Assembly (NCBI GenBank): GCA_020465985.1
Contig: JAANYP010007950.1
Location: forward strand, 219,001-283,000
DNA from: Centrapalus pauciflorus
Lineage: Eukaryota; Streptophyta; Magnoliopsida; Asterales; Asteraceae
Direction of reading: 5' to 3'
DNA length: 64,000 nucleotides
Shown here: positions 35,246 to 47,700 of the stretch, in pieces
Layout: every line of letters begins with the position of its first letter
How positions within the stretch are numbered: the first letter of the stretch is position 1
Made by a program: the position numbers and the translations under genes
The notes under the pieces: model-generated
Database searches by the model: none
What the model was told of the DNA's origin: nothing
Seen by the model: the letters and a program-made list of their open reading frames with translations, nothing else

Positions 35246-38200
35246 ATGTCTACGTTTGAGGGTGTTTTTGTTAGTGATCCATGGCTCCAGAGCCAATTCA
35301 CTCAAGTGGAGCTTCGTAAACTTAGAACCAAAGTATGACGTTTATATATAATTTCATTTTTCTAATATCTTTGCTCATTGATTCGATTAATTGATTCCTA
35401 GTCGTTTTGGAATATAGTTTATTTCAGCAAGAAACCAATCTGGCACCGTCACAATAGAGGATTTGCCACCAGTTTTAGTAAAATTAAAGCCCTTTAATGA
35501 GGTGTCAAGCCAAGATGATATTAAACGTATGTTGGGTGACTCTTATTCTAACATGGCCAAAGAGTTGGATTTTGAGGCCTTCCTTCGGGTGAGTTGATCT
35601 TGATATATGGTCTAGTTGATGATTCATATGTTTAGTACACATGGTTATCCGTTTTCCTTTTATATATGTAAATATATGATGATAGGTATATCTGAATTTA
35701 CAATCCCGAGCTAGTGCGAAACTGGGTACTTCAAAAACTTTCAGAACTACTTCATCTTTTGTAAAGTCATCCACAACCACCCTTCGCCACAGCATTAGTG
35801 AAACGGAAAAGGCTTCATATGTTTCCCACATTAACAACTATCTTGGAGAAGATAAATTTTTGAAGGACTTTCTTCCTTTAGACCCTTCTACTAATGCTTT
35901 ATTCGATCTTGCCAAGGATGGAGTTCTTTTATGGTATTAACAACTTAATTTTGTACTTATTTTGACTTTTTTTATCATAAACACAATTCTCTTCATTGAT
36001 TCTTTTAAGTACTTTTCTTGTAGTAAGCTGATTAACGTGGCTGTCCCTGGTACAATAGATGAGCGTGCTATTAATACAAAAAAAGTTCTTAATCCATGGG
36101 AAAGAAACGAAAACCACACTCTTTGCCTCAATTCCGCGAAGGCTATAGGTTGCACTGTCGTCAACATTGGCACACAGGACTTGGCCGAAGGAAGAGTAAG
36201 TTTAGAAAACGTCATTACTTATTTGAAGCAAAAAGTGGGAGTCATTTACTGAAAATCCTATCAAGTTTGTACTTATACTTTTCTTTTACTCTCTTTTGGT
36301 TCATGTTTACAGCCCCACCTGATGCTAGGGTTAATCTCACAGATAGTAAAGGTAAGTTTGGTTGGTTATTTTTTGTCAATTAACTCAAGTTTTGTGTTAC
36401 ATTTCTTTTTAACTTACTGTTGGCACTGTCAGATACAACTTCTAGCAACTGTCGATCTAAAAAAAACCCCTGAGCTGGCAGAAATGGTTGAAGATAGCAA
36501 GGTCCCAGCGCTTGTTTGGTTTTATTACAGAATTTCTGTTGTTTTTTCATACGCATAATTTTCATGGCAGTACTATGTTTAAATGACAGGAAGCAGAAGA
36601 GCTCATGGGTTTGGCTCCAGAAAAGGTTCTTTTGAAATGGATGAATTATCAGTTAAAAAAATCAGGCTACAAAAAAGAAGTTACAAACTTTTCATCCGAT
36701 CTAAAGGTATGGGAAAGATCTTAAGTTAATGTATGTGTTTTGGACATACAAGTGAGTTCCGACTTATATGTTTTCACTTATAGGACGGAGAGGCTTACGC
36801 ACATTTACTCAATGTTCTTGCCCCTGAACACGGTACCACTAAAACTTTGGAGACAAAAGATCCCACAGAAAGAGCAAACTTGATTCTTGAGCAAGCAGAA
36901 AAATTGGACTGTAAAAGATATGTTACATCGAAGGACATTGTGGAGGGATCTACAAATTTAAATCTTGCTTTTGTTGCCCAAATATTCCAGCATAGGTGAG
37001 TCTTGTTACTTCTTTTTAAACAAACAAAATAAGTGTTTATCTTGATATAAGTGTAACCCTTGTTTTATTTCGCTTAAAAGGAATGGGCTTAAAGTAGACA
37101 AAGCAAAGTCTTCATTTGCTGAGATGATGACTGATGACGAAAGCACATCAAGGGAAGAAAGATGTTTCCGAATGTGGATCAACAGTCTTGGAGTCGAAAC
37201 ACATGTTAACAATGTATGGGAGGATGTTAGAAACGGGTGAGTTGTTTGCTTGTTTGGAACAAAAGGGTATGCAGTTTCGTGATTCACATTTGTGTTGTCA
37301 TTCAGATGGGTTCTTCTAGAACTTCTTGACAAACTTGCCCCAGGGTCGGTCGCGTGGAAGCAAGCAACGAAACCTCCTATTAAGATGCCGTTCAGAAAAG
37401 TTGAGAACTGCAACCAAGTTGTAAGGATTGGAAAGGAATTAAACTTCTCTCTTGTCGGTATTGCTGGAGATGACATTGTTTCAGGAAACAAGAAGCTTAT
37501 TAAAGGTTTGTCAGTTTTTGTTGCCTGACGATGTGTTTAATACTTTTGATCTGAAGTTTACACTGTATGATCAAGAAAAATACTAATTACAGTTAACTCT
37601 TTCACTCAGCTTTCTTGTGGCAGTTAATGAGATTCTGCATGCTTCAACTCCTCAAAAATTTGAGAACTCATGGTCAAGGGAAGGAAATAACCGATGCTGA
37701 TATACTACAATGGGCAAACAAGAAAGTGAAGCTTGCAGGAAAGTCTGTACAGATGGAGAGCTTCAAGGTAATGAAAATGACCAAAAAAGCGATAACATGT
37801 GACCCTTGTTTGATGAATTTTGCTATCGTTTAGGATAAAAACCTGTCGGATGGTATGTTCTTCCTTGAGCTTTTGAGCGCAGTGGAAAAGAGGGTCGTAA
37901 ACTGGGGTCTTGTTACCAAAGGCGAGACTGGTAAGCTTCAAATATTAATGAGCTTGATTGTATCAGTGCAATGATTGGTAATCTAGACTAGACTCAATGA
38001 GAATGAAGTTTCTTTTTGTTGTGATTACAGAGGAGGATAAGAAGTTAAACGCAACGTATATTATTAGTGTTGCAAGAAAGCTTGGGTGCTCCATCTTCTT
38101 ATTGCCCGAGGACATTCTTGAGGTAAAGAATATGATCAAATATATGCAATCATTCAAAATGAGCACTTTTCAAACCTTGATATGCTGCATTTCTTTTTCC

Positions 38201-38463
38201 TAATTTGTTGACAGGTTAACCCGAAGATGATTCTGACCCTAACAGCAAGTATCATGTACTGGAGCTTGCTACAGAAGGCTAAGGTTGACGAAGAAGATCG
38301 ACCACCAGATGATACCCCCCTGGCACCCGAAGAAGAAGGTAATCCAGCCATGGAAGAAGCCGCTACCGATGATAGTGTTAAAGAGGAGACTACCGAGACC
38401 ACCGAGACCGCCGAGACCGCCGAGACCACCGAGACCACCGACAATGAAGAAGGGAACAGCTGA
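35246..38463 (+). CDS. Fimbrin (plastin), actin-bundling protein
   Basis: Fourteen exons encode 688 residues: 35246-35332, 35418-35588, 35686-35933, 36024-36195, 36313-36351, 36433-36501, 36590-36706, 36784-36995, 37081-37236, 37306-37505, 37610-37767, 37834-37930, 38031-38122 and 38215-38463. Fimbrins cross-link actin filaments through two actin-binding domains, each of two calponin-homology (CH) domains. The N-terminus (MSTFEGVFVSDPWLQSQFTQ) and the degenerate EF-hand-like region are plant-typical. CH1 is about residues 130-245 (DGVLLCKLIN, NPWERNENHTLCLNSAKAIG), CH2 263-375 (LLKWMNYQLKK, DGEAYAHLLN), CH3 396-505 (FRMWINSLG, GWVLLELLDKL) and CH4 517-628 (DGMFFLELL). The length equals Arabidopsis fimbrins. 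The tail, after 630, is acidic with Thr-Glu-Thr/Ala-Glu-Thr repeats from a 9-bp DNA repeat. It is convergent with the ankyrin-BTB gene, as for Arabidopsis At2g04750. Confidence 0.95.
38391..38444 (+). repeat. 9-bp coding minisatellite in fimbrin tail
   Basis: GAGACCACC/GAGACCGCC units recur about six times in frame and encode alternating ETT and ETA triplets. The variation is mostly at the first base of one codon (ACC/GCC). Confidence 0.85.
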
Positions 38464-39159
38464 TGCACAACTAATGAATAATTATAAAAACTTCTTTGTT
38501 TGAGTATAATATTGATCATTCATAATAATAATTAAATTTTGTACTTGTTACTAACTCCCTGTTTTCTATCAAGTGGAGGAAAAGCAACATAATGTTGTAT
38601 TAGAATTGTATTTTGGCCAAACGTCTAGATGGTTATACGTTAGAGGCTGCAGGGGTTTGAATCTCCTTCTTTGTGTTCATCTTGAATGTTTTTTAGATGG
38701 GGATTGAAGCAATACTTGTAAATTTTACACGTAATTACTCATGTTGTTACTAGTTGTGTTCTATACAATTTGTCACGTATATTTTAATGAAATAAGAAAG
38801 ATTTTGGTGACAACCTTAAATCAATTAAGATTAGACATCATAATGATACCATCTTTCTGTCTTTCATTATTCTTAATCTTGCAGGTCATTTATATATATA
38901 CACACACACGCACACACACACGCCATCGTAACCTTCATGAGTTCAGTAATGAACATCTGGAGAGAACCTTGCTATTTGAGTCTGATTTTTAAGGAAGAAT
39001 TGAAATTCAATATGTAATGCAGCCGCAGCAGGTAACAAAAATTTAACATGTTTCCACATATTTTGGAGTACTATCCGAAATCTACACCAAAAAAATGAAC
39101 AAAAATAACATATACACCATTCTCATTGTTTGATTCTGCGTAAACAGATGAAGCATCGC

Positions 39160-42100
39160 TCAATGTATGTCATCAGCAGCAACAGATTGCTCCCTTTCTG
39201 CCACCAGCATAAGCATCTCAAGGCGCTTGTCGAAAAGTAAAGCGCTCTCATCTCTTTCGTCAAGTTCTCCAGCTTCCACCTCCAGCCATTTCTCACGCAA
39301 ATCGTCAAGTACATTCCCTTCTGTCATCTTCATTTCTGCTCCAGGAGCATTTGGAACAGTGGTACGAAGTGATGAATCTCCTGATGGTGGTGGCAATGCC
39401 AGGAGCATCGCTCTGAACTCACGAGTATCTGCAAATGTCTCAAAGTTGCAAGCTATTACATCAAGACAATATTCTCGAATCTTCAAAACACCATACCTAC
39501 AAACAAGTCCGAAACCATTAAGATCAGTGTATGTTATACCAACGTATTAAAAACAGAACTAGTCATATTGAAATATAAAAAAAAGTGGTTCTAAAGGATC
39601 AGCAGAAAATTCTTAGTAACGTACATGTCTGATAGCATTAACCAATGGCACAATTCTGCAGGGGGAACCATTTCTAAATGAGGCAGTAGAGCATCGGCTA
39701 CGGCACGTTTGAGTGGAAACAACAAATACCTTGAAGCAGCATCAAACATTTCTTCAGCCTGCTCGATAGAATATGACAATTTGTAAGGGTCAATTTTTTT
39801 TTCCAATGATAATGACATATGTAGAATACCTGATCGGGGTCGACATCCTTTAAACTATCTGTGTACCTGCAGAGAAGTAAAAGAAAGTTGCATAAAACTA
39901 TTTTCTAGTCCATAAAATGTACCAAAATAATTAAAAAGATGTTCTCGTTCACTCTTGCTACCGCTATGGCATGTCCACTAACAAGTAATGGAACATCTGA
40001 TCATTAGTGAATAACATATTCAAGGAAATGCAAAACTTTTTTACCAAATTTTGTCAATTTGAGCAACAGTTTATCAAGTTAAAAGGTGGAACTGAAAATT
40101 TGGGGCAGAGAACTCATGCCAACTTGTTTAGTGAATAAAAACTCGAACATCACATTCATGGGAAAAGAAAAGGAGGACACTTACATGTACTCTATCATTT
40201 TCTCAAAAGCTTTAATGCTAAGATCATGCTCCTCGAGAAGTGGAAGAGTGTAATCTAGTAAACCGTCTTTCGCTTCAAGGAAATCTTCCATACGGGATAT
40301 TCGTGTTTTAAAGTATTCAGATCTTGAAGCCAAGATAACTTGGTGGCAACGAAAAATCTTATCATCAACTTTAATACTAACATCCGCAAGATCATCCTCA
40401 AACGCACTTATTTTCACCGAGCATAATCGTGACACAAGATCATCAGGCTTCTGCTCTTTGGTTGAATTAGCAAGAGATATTTGAAGAAGACGTGATAAGG
40501 CAGCAGGAAGCCGATCATCTTCAGGAAGAGAACTGCCTTGTAAGATATATCGTCTTTGAGAGTTATCTATATCTTGCAATGTTTTGTAATCTGCGTATTT
40601 TTGATGCCTCACTTCCTTTTCTATGACCTTTTGTAACGATTCACACTTACAAACTTTGCAAATTCTCACAAGATCTTCCATGTCATCCACGGCAATCTCT
40701 AGTCTATCAGAGTAAAAGAAGTGAATAAGGCTGTAAAGTGCAGGGTAAGACAATTTTTCCCTCGAGAATCTTATTTCCTTACGACCCCTCCAGTCCGTCT
40801 CGAATTTTTTCTTGAGGTACGGCGACCGAGCACTCAAAATGACTCTATGAGCTTCAATAGGTCTTCCATGAAGATAAAATACAACATCTGGAGGAAAGTA
40901 GCCGGGACTGGATCCTCCATTATTAGTCAAATTACCTACTCAACAGTCAACACCCCAACTTCAAGTCAGTAATCACATAAGAAACACCAAATAAATCCAA
41001 TAAAACCCTACATGGAGATGCCTATTTGAATGTACATTTTTGAAGTGCTCATTGCGACATTCAAGAATCATTATCAAATAATAGCTGAAAAAAAGGTGAT
41101 TCGTATTATTAGGAGGAAATTTTAGATGATTCTATATTTACCCATGCAAATAAGTTCCGTTACATCAGCCTCTTACATGCTTCTCTAAATATGATTATTT
41201 TGGCATTAAAGAGTCCCCAAAAAATTTTCAGAACATAACTAATTATCAAGGAGCCATAATTGGCATTGCAGAACCTCCAAACACCCCCTAATTTGAGGAC
41301 TAGCTATCCATCAGTCGAAGAAGCAAAATAACCAGTTTTGAATGTTTGTGTAATGTGCTTCTGCTTATGATTATGACCCCATGGTACCTTTATTTATCTA
41401 TTAATTCCCTAATAATTGGAAATTTCCAAACAATCAACACTTGATTATCACAACTTCAGGTGGTCAGGCCAGCAGCAACTCATTCAAACACAGTCTCATG
41501 CACCAAGTTTTGTTATGGTTGATTATGTGATTCTTGTTATTCAAAATGACATAATCACTCACGTACGAGCCAAACAAGACGCATGGGCCAACGTTTAGAA
41601 CATCAGACGTTAAAAAAAACACTGAAAAATATAAACCCATAGTAAACCTTATCAATATTCCATTTGTGTTAACAATGAATCCTAATCAAATATAAGAAAC
41701 TACGATTATTATTATTTTTTTGTTATATATCTATCAATCAAAATACTGAATGTCAACCAAATTAAGATTAAAAAAAGGCAGTGACTTCTACAAATAAACC
41801 TGTAAACTGAGCTTGGCCATCCGACTGCTCCAGATAACCTCTATTAGCCAAGCACCCAAGAAACGTTTCTCTCAAAGCAGCCGGCAACGGTCCCAACGGC
41901 GGCGGTCGAGCTTCAAACGCCTTCAAGAGCTTCCTAACTTTCAAATTTAACGCAGCATAATGACATCTGTCACCATCAAATGTGTGTTCGGAGCAAATTG
42001 CGCCGTTCTCCAGCAACATCCTAGCGGCATCAAGATGCCCAGCTAAACAAGCATAGTACAGGGCCACTGAATCCCATTGATCACGCGCGTTGACATTAAC

Positions 42101-42241
42101 GCCGGATTCCAAAAGATACTTGAGGCGGTCGACGTCGCCGGCACGTGAGGCTTCGAAAACGTCGCCGTATGGGACTTTCTTTAATGGGATTGATGACAAA
42201 AAGTCTTGTGGGTCGAGGTCAATGTCGTCCAAATCGGACAT
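39160..42241 (-). CDS. Ankyrin-BTB-BTB protein (ABTB1-like)
   Basis: Five exons encode 566 residues: 42241-41800, 40935-40185, 39866-39830, 39758-39625 and 39496-39160. Proteins with this layout are probable substrate adaptors of Cullin-3 ubiquitin ligases; that role is inferred. Residues about 24-115 hold ankyrin repeats (VFEASRAGDVDRLKYLLESG, VALYYACLAGHLDAARMLLE). BTB1 starts near residue 160 (PDVVFYLHGRPIEAHRVILS) and BTB2 near 335 (ADVSIKVDDKIFRCHQVILA), each with the D..(A/C)H..(V)I(L)(A/S) core. A helical C-terminal part with ILL-type BACK features follows (residues 400-500). It resembles Arabidopsis At2g04740 in length and design. The stop lies 0.7 kb from the convergent fimbrin stop. 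The start is the first in-frame ATG of an acidic N-terminus, MSDLDDIDLDPQDFL. Confidence 0.92.
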
Positions 42242-42569
42242 AATGATTGAGATTCCGAGTTTGCTGTAGTAGGGTTTGAATATGGTGATGACGATGATAA
42301 AGATAAGATTTTTTATTCATTTTTGTGGCGTTAAAGGTATTGAGTTGGGGTTTTGATGAATTGAATATGGGTATTGAAGGTGGAGGCGATTGTTGCGAAA
42401 TATCATTTCTTTTAAATTAGGGTTTATGAACTGATCGAGGGACAAGAAAGGGGTTGATGAAGAAAGATTTCTCAAATGTTTATGAACGGAATCTTCAAAA
42501 TGGATAAATCTTGTCCAAATTCCCTCGAACCAAGTACATGCAGCGAGATCTTTCGCACAACAAAACTGA

Positions 42570-42861
42570 TGGCGTTTGGTTCACTTGCGTTATTGGAAAA
42601 GATTTGGATTATGCAGTATTTGCATTTGTCAGGATTTTATCGAAAAATCTGTATTATGTTATAGAAAAGATTTGTTAATCTGAAGAATACAAGGTAACTG
42701 AGATTTAAAATTCTAGGAAGATGCTGAGTTTTTAAATTACAAAGAAAGAAGAGATTTATGAAATTCTGGGATATTAAATCTTTACTGAAATCTGTGAACC
42801 AAACACAGGAATTTAAATGCAAATCACAGAAAATCCCATGAAATCCACGAACCAAACGCCA
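42570..42861. mobile_element. Tourist-like MITE, family C copy 2
   Basis: Inverted termini TGGCGTTTGGTTC and GAACCAAACGCCA bound a body that aligns end to end with the copy at 12062-12376 (ATTTGCATTTGTCAGGATTT, GGTAACTGAGATTTAAAAT, GAAATCTGTGAACCAAACAC). CTGA stands on both outer sides. It lies upstream of the ankyrin-BTB start. Confidence 0.8.
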
Positions 42862-43679
42862 CTGAGTAGTCTCATACTCTCTCAGTAACCGAGTGTGCTT
42901 TTTTCTTTTTTCCTTCCTTATTGTTTTCTTATCAAGGAAAAAGAAACGAAAAAAAACAATGGAATGGAATGTGAATGGAAAGAAAATAAATTGTATAATT
43001 GTTTGGATTCAATGGAAAGAGAGGAAAACTATTACAATTATCTTTCAAAACTTTCCTTCCTGTGTTTGTAATCTTCTGTCATGATCAGTAAACATGGTGG
43101 GGGAATGAAAGAGGGCACGAAAATAAAAGAAAGGGAGTCGATGAAGCCGGAGAACATAGAATTTGGGTGTTTGCGTATTGGATAGAAATTAATCCATTCC
43201 CCTAAAAATCGAAGAATGCGCCCAATAACATATATTTTAGCGGAAGACCTAAAGTAGAAACACTTGACATTCACATTTTGGATAATCTAAAACAATGAAG
43301 GAGAAAGAAAGGAATGGAGATTAACAGGGACGGTGAGCAAAATCAAAGGAGAATTGGAGTGGAGAGTGGTAGTTGCATGTAAAGTGTGCGCATCTAGAGC
43401 TTCTTTTGGAAACAATTTTTAAACAAACAAAACGTTGCGTTTTTATCTTTATTTTTAGATCGTCAAACACACTGCCAGTTAATAATCTAGTCTAGAAGTA
43501 TAACTCATGATCAACTCCAGCCAGAAACAGGCAGCAGAAGCCAAGGACATCTCACAATCTCACATACCCTGAAACCTTTGAATAAATATGAGTTGAAAGC
43601 GAGCATGCCAGACATTGTCCTTAAAACTTTTGCACGGCAACATGTTCACATATATAACATTACACTTTCGTAACTTAAT

Positions 43680-46600
43680 TCACACAACTTCACTATTGAC
43701 ATCCAGATTGCTAGAATTTAGCCGCCTCAACCTCTGGTCAAGTTCTGCCATTACTGCCGGTTCTTGCTTTTTCCTTTCCTTCGATATATTTGTGATTGTC
43801 ATAAACCCAAGTTTATCAAACGCAACCTGCACACGTAAGTACCAAAATATAATGTTATTTCATGTTGGGGCGCCAAAGTTCCAGCAGAAAATGCATAATC
43901 ATGTAACCTTTGGCAAGATATTATCATGTATCATATTCATGAAAAGTTCACCACAATTTTGCTGGTAGGATTTGCAATGTGTGGTGCATATACCACATAC
44001 AAGTTTCTACACGTTATATCATTGTCATGCATTCTTTGTCCCCTATTTTGTGGGCCGCATCTTATTTTATATTTTTAGAGATTAAATGGACAATACAGCC
44101 GTGTTATTGATTCTTCACATACCATAATAATGTGACTCACAAAATGAGTGTCAAACAGCAAACGCAATAAGACCTAGATATATCACAAATCTTAACCATA
44201 AGAAAGCCAATAAATGGTTACGAACATGAGTGACAAGACGATGAGCAATGAAATTTCCAACAACTCGTAAACAACAAAATCCATTTACAACAAACAAATA
44301 TGCAGCAAGATTTCCTTGCTTTAATTTTAGTTATTTATGCATCTTCTGGTGGGTGGGTGAAAACATGAGCAATAGAGAGGGAAACAAGTGCGTCGAAGGT
44401 AGACTTACTGTTAATAGGTCATCCGGATCAAATAGATGATGAGTGGTATTTTGTATTACATTGATTACATCCCCAACATGATGAGTCATGAGCAGTTCTT
44501 CTTCCTTCATCTGCAACAACGTTATAACCACAAGTCTCAGTTCTTTTGCAATGCATTACTCCCTTCGTTTGCAACATTTTTGTTTTAGGATTTCAGGAAA
44601 GCTTTCAAGTAAAGTTATCTATTCACCCATTGTCGTCAATGTTATCAACTAGGGTCAACAATATTTCCATCAAAGGTTATTCAGTATTCACACCCTTGAC
44701 AAATAACTAGTAATAATTAACTCCTAAAAATCCGATATGGTACAGCATATCACCTTGAATATAGCTAGAGCCACATTAAATAGAACTTTTGCTCCTTCAT
44801 AAAAGAGAACGTCCCAAACTCGCAAGGTCGTCTGTATAAATTTTATAGGCGGGAAAGTAATCAGACATTTAGATGCATATACTTGTATGTATGTATAGAT
44901 GAAAAGGACCAGGAAGTGATCCTAACCTCTGAAGGCAAGCTCTTCGAAAAGAGGCAAAGAAACCACTCCGTGGCAACAAGGGAAACATCAAACTCAAGAG
45001 CTTCTAAATGAGCATAAATACTGCATTAAATAGTCATTGAAGTTTAAAAGCCATTGACTTTGAAAACAATGAAGAGTCAAAAGTGTGATTGACTGCAAGA
45101 AAAGATATATCACCTTGGGCATTTCTTTTTTAGCAAATCTTTAAACACCCTTTGTTCGACATGGCACCCAGATAAGTTATTTGAATAGCAATCATTGACT
45201 AATACATTTTCCAAAAGAACTGCCAACATCCAAAAAACATCTTCTTCTGTTTTCATCACGAGTAGCAATAATGCAGCGACATAATTTAAACCCTGCAACA
45301 ATTACAACTTGGTCATCACAGATAATGAATTTGATAAAAGGTTATTTATTTCTTCTATTGATAGGTTTCCGGCTATTTTATGCTCTAGCGTATTTGAACC
45401 ATATCTAGCACCCATAATTTAATAAAAATGTAACTGAAAAGTAGAACAAAAAGGATATAGAAAGTCGAAGAGATTAATCCCCAAAATTGAAGGTACCATA
45501 TTCAAGAGAGTATTTAAGCAATAGACCATAAATCTGACAACTTCTGTGAACGTGTACATTTTTGAAATTTTTTATTATTGTCTCGCATATTTGAAGGCAT
45601 AAACATCTATCAGGAACAAGTCAATGAAGATGATTGTTGATTTCTGTTGGTTTTAGGAAAGCAGATACTGAAGAAGTATCTATCGAGACATACCTGACAA
45701 TAACCTACATCAGAATCACGGAAAGAGTAGCCTACAAGAACTCGTCTCAGAGAAGCATGACCTTCGGGAGTGTCCAACCATGGATGACCAGGGAAGGTTC
45801 GTGGCAGGTCCTGCATGTATGCATACCCAAAAGGCCAAAAGGGAAAAAAAAATATCAGAAAGAGCGCACATTATTAACTATGTAAAAGCCCCTTTTTTTT
45901 ACTTAAAGAAAATGTGGATTATTACACTAAAGTACCTTAGATGAAACAAATTGAAGCCTCTAACTTTAAAACAACCATATTTACACTATTACAAGAAGTG
46001 ATGAAAGGGAATTTTAAAAAAAAGGGTTTTTCTTTCACCTAACAAAATTTGCAACATTCAGATTCCCATACAGTTTAAGGGCAGCAGTTGACTATTTGTC
46101 AAAATTCAAAACTTTAAAATACCATTCAAAGAGGAAAGAATAGAGGAATCTTAGCGACCCTAACAATTTAATTGATCCAATGACAAAGGGATGCATGACT
46201 TCAATATGAAAACTTCCTAAAAAGAGTGTTTTATAATTTTCGGGTGACGTCTAAAAGAGGAAAGTACAGAAATTCTCCATTCATTTTAACCATTTTCCTC
46301 AATTTGCTAAGCAGGCCAACTAAATCAGCTCGAGTGGGATTTTCCTTGTACCAAAAAGGCAAAAATAGATAATATCCATATCTTCTCAAATAATGGACCA
46401 CCCAACACATTTTCAAACTTCTCAATCCATACAAATGGACCTAAGACTGAAACTTTTACATTGAGAAAATTAAACTGGACCTAGGGTTCTTTGTGAGCAT
46501 TTCTTATCAGTCATCACTAACTTCTAGATGATGCATACATTTGGTAGGACTGTAGGAGGCACAAGGATGGCACACATGGTTCTGCATAACTAGGAAATAC

Positions 46601-47700
46601 AAAACATAAAGACAGTCTTAAAGTGCTAACCACCAAGCAAAACCTTAAACGTTAGAATGATTGATTAAAATGGGAACTCCAAATATGCCAATTATTAGAA
46701 AATTCCGTTAACATTGACAGAACACAATACCTAAATGTTAGGGTTAATCACACAATGCACACACACGATGACAATAAAAAGAACACAAGAATTTATGTGG
46801 TTTGATCGATGTTTTGATCTACGTCCACGGGACAACTAGGGATCTCTCTTTTTATTATTTATTATTCAATGATGAAGAAGTAAGTACAAGGCATATCAAT
46901 ATATATAGATTGCCAATAGGCTGATATTCTAAATAATCATCAATGTGGGAAATTGGTTAGACTTAATAAACAATGTGCGACAAACTACTAAAGGGATGGC
47001 TGCCCCTTGGCCTTCCACGAAGCCTACACCGCAACACTAAAGTCCTAAACATGTCATTAAGCCCAAATCTTGTGAGGCATTCAGACTGCAATAGTGCAAT
47101 TCATGTTGCAATATGTATTCTAAACAGCGACACAAAATTAAACATTGAGATAACAGTAACATGACCCCTTATCTGCCAAAAACATATTGATATAACATGA
47201 ATAGAAGAACACATAGGACTCACATGATCAATTTGCTTCGTGGCAGGGGTAACCTTACCCTCCACAGCTATTATGAGATCATTATAATAGCTATCAGGCA
47301 CAGTCGATTTCTTCTTTGCAGCCCCAGAAAGAGAAAACCAGACTTTCGGTCGTAGAACTGGAGGTACCCCTTTCCTAATTAGCTTCTTGAGTGTGATGGC
47401 ATTCACCAAAACTGAAAATTTTAGGGATGATTTCAGGGCAGAAGTTATATGAGTTTGCAAATACCAATTCGCCCCTTTGTCAGCTTCTAATGCCCACCAA
47501 ACCCTACCCTGTTCCCTCACTTTCTCCCTCACCTCATTCAATATGTTTGCATCATCAACATTACCTTCCACAGTAAACCCATAAAGATCTTGAAACTTTA
47601 CAGTAATATTTGCCCTTCTAGCATGAATGCTTGGTCTCAAAATGGGTATTTGTGATTGAATTTCAAGCGACAAATCTCTCTTGCTTTGAGTTCCATACAT
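43680..47700 (-). CDS. TBC-domain Rab GTPase-activating protein
   Basis: Seven exons encode 397 residues: 47700-47224, 45810-45694, 45292-45114, 45020-44927, 44831-44754, 44510-44409 and 43826-43680. TBC proteins speed GTP hydrolysis by Rab GTPases in vesicle traffic. The N-terminal ~110 residues (MYGTQSKRDLSLEIQSQIP, ITVKFQDLYGF) are a plant-specific lead. The TBC domain runs from about residue 120 (RKGVPPVLRPKVWFSLSGA) to 330. The arginine-finger motif IDHDLPR spans the exon 1/2 junction and the glutamine-finger motif GYCQG spans the exon 2/3 junction, so both catalytic fingers depend on correct splicing. Further landmarks are GCHVEQRVFKDLL, VATEWFLCLFSKSLP and LRVWDVLFYEG. It closely resembles Arabidopsis At2g39280 and relatives. 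Intron 1 (1.4 kb) holds a solo LTR. Confidence 0.94.
46736..47036. mobile_element. Solo LTR (or TRIM) with 5-bp duplication
   Basis: The 301-bp element begins TGTTAGGGTTAATCACACAA and ends ACCGCAACA, with TGTT/AACA ends. CTAAA flanks both sides (46731-46735, 47037-47041), the 5-bp duplication of LTR retrotransposon integration. There is no second LTR, primer site or coding region beside it. It lies in intron 1 of the TBC gene. Confidence 0.78.

Noticed and set aside
43615..43968. Plus-strand 117-codon frame
   Set aside because: Antisense to the last exon and intron of the TBC gene.
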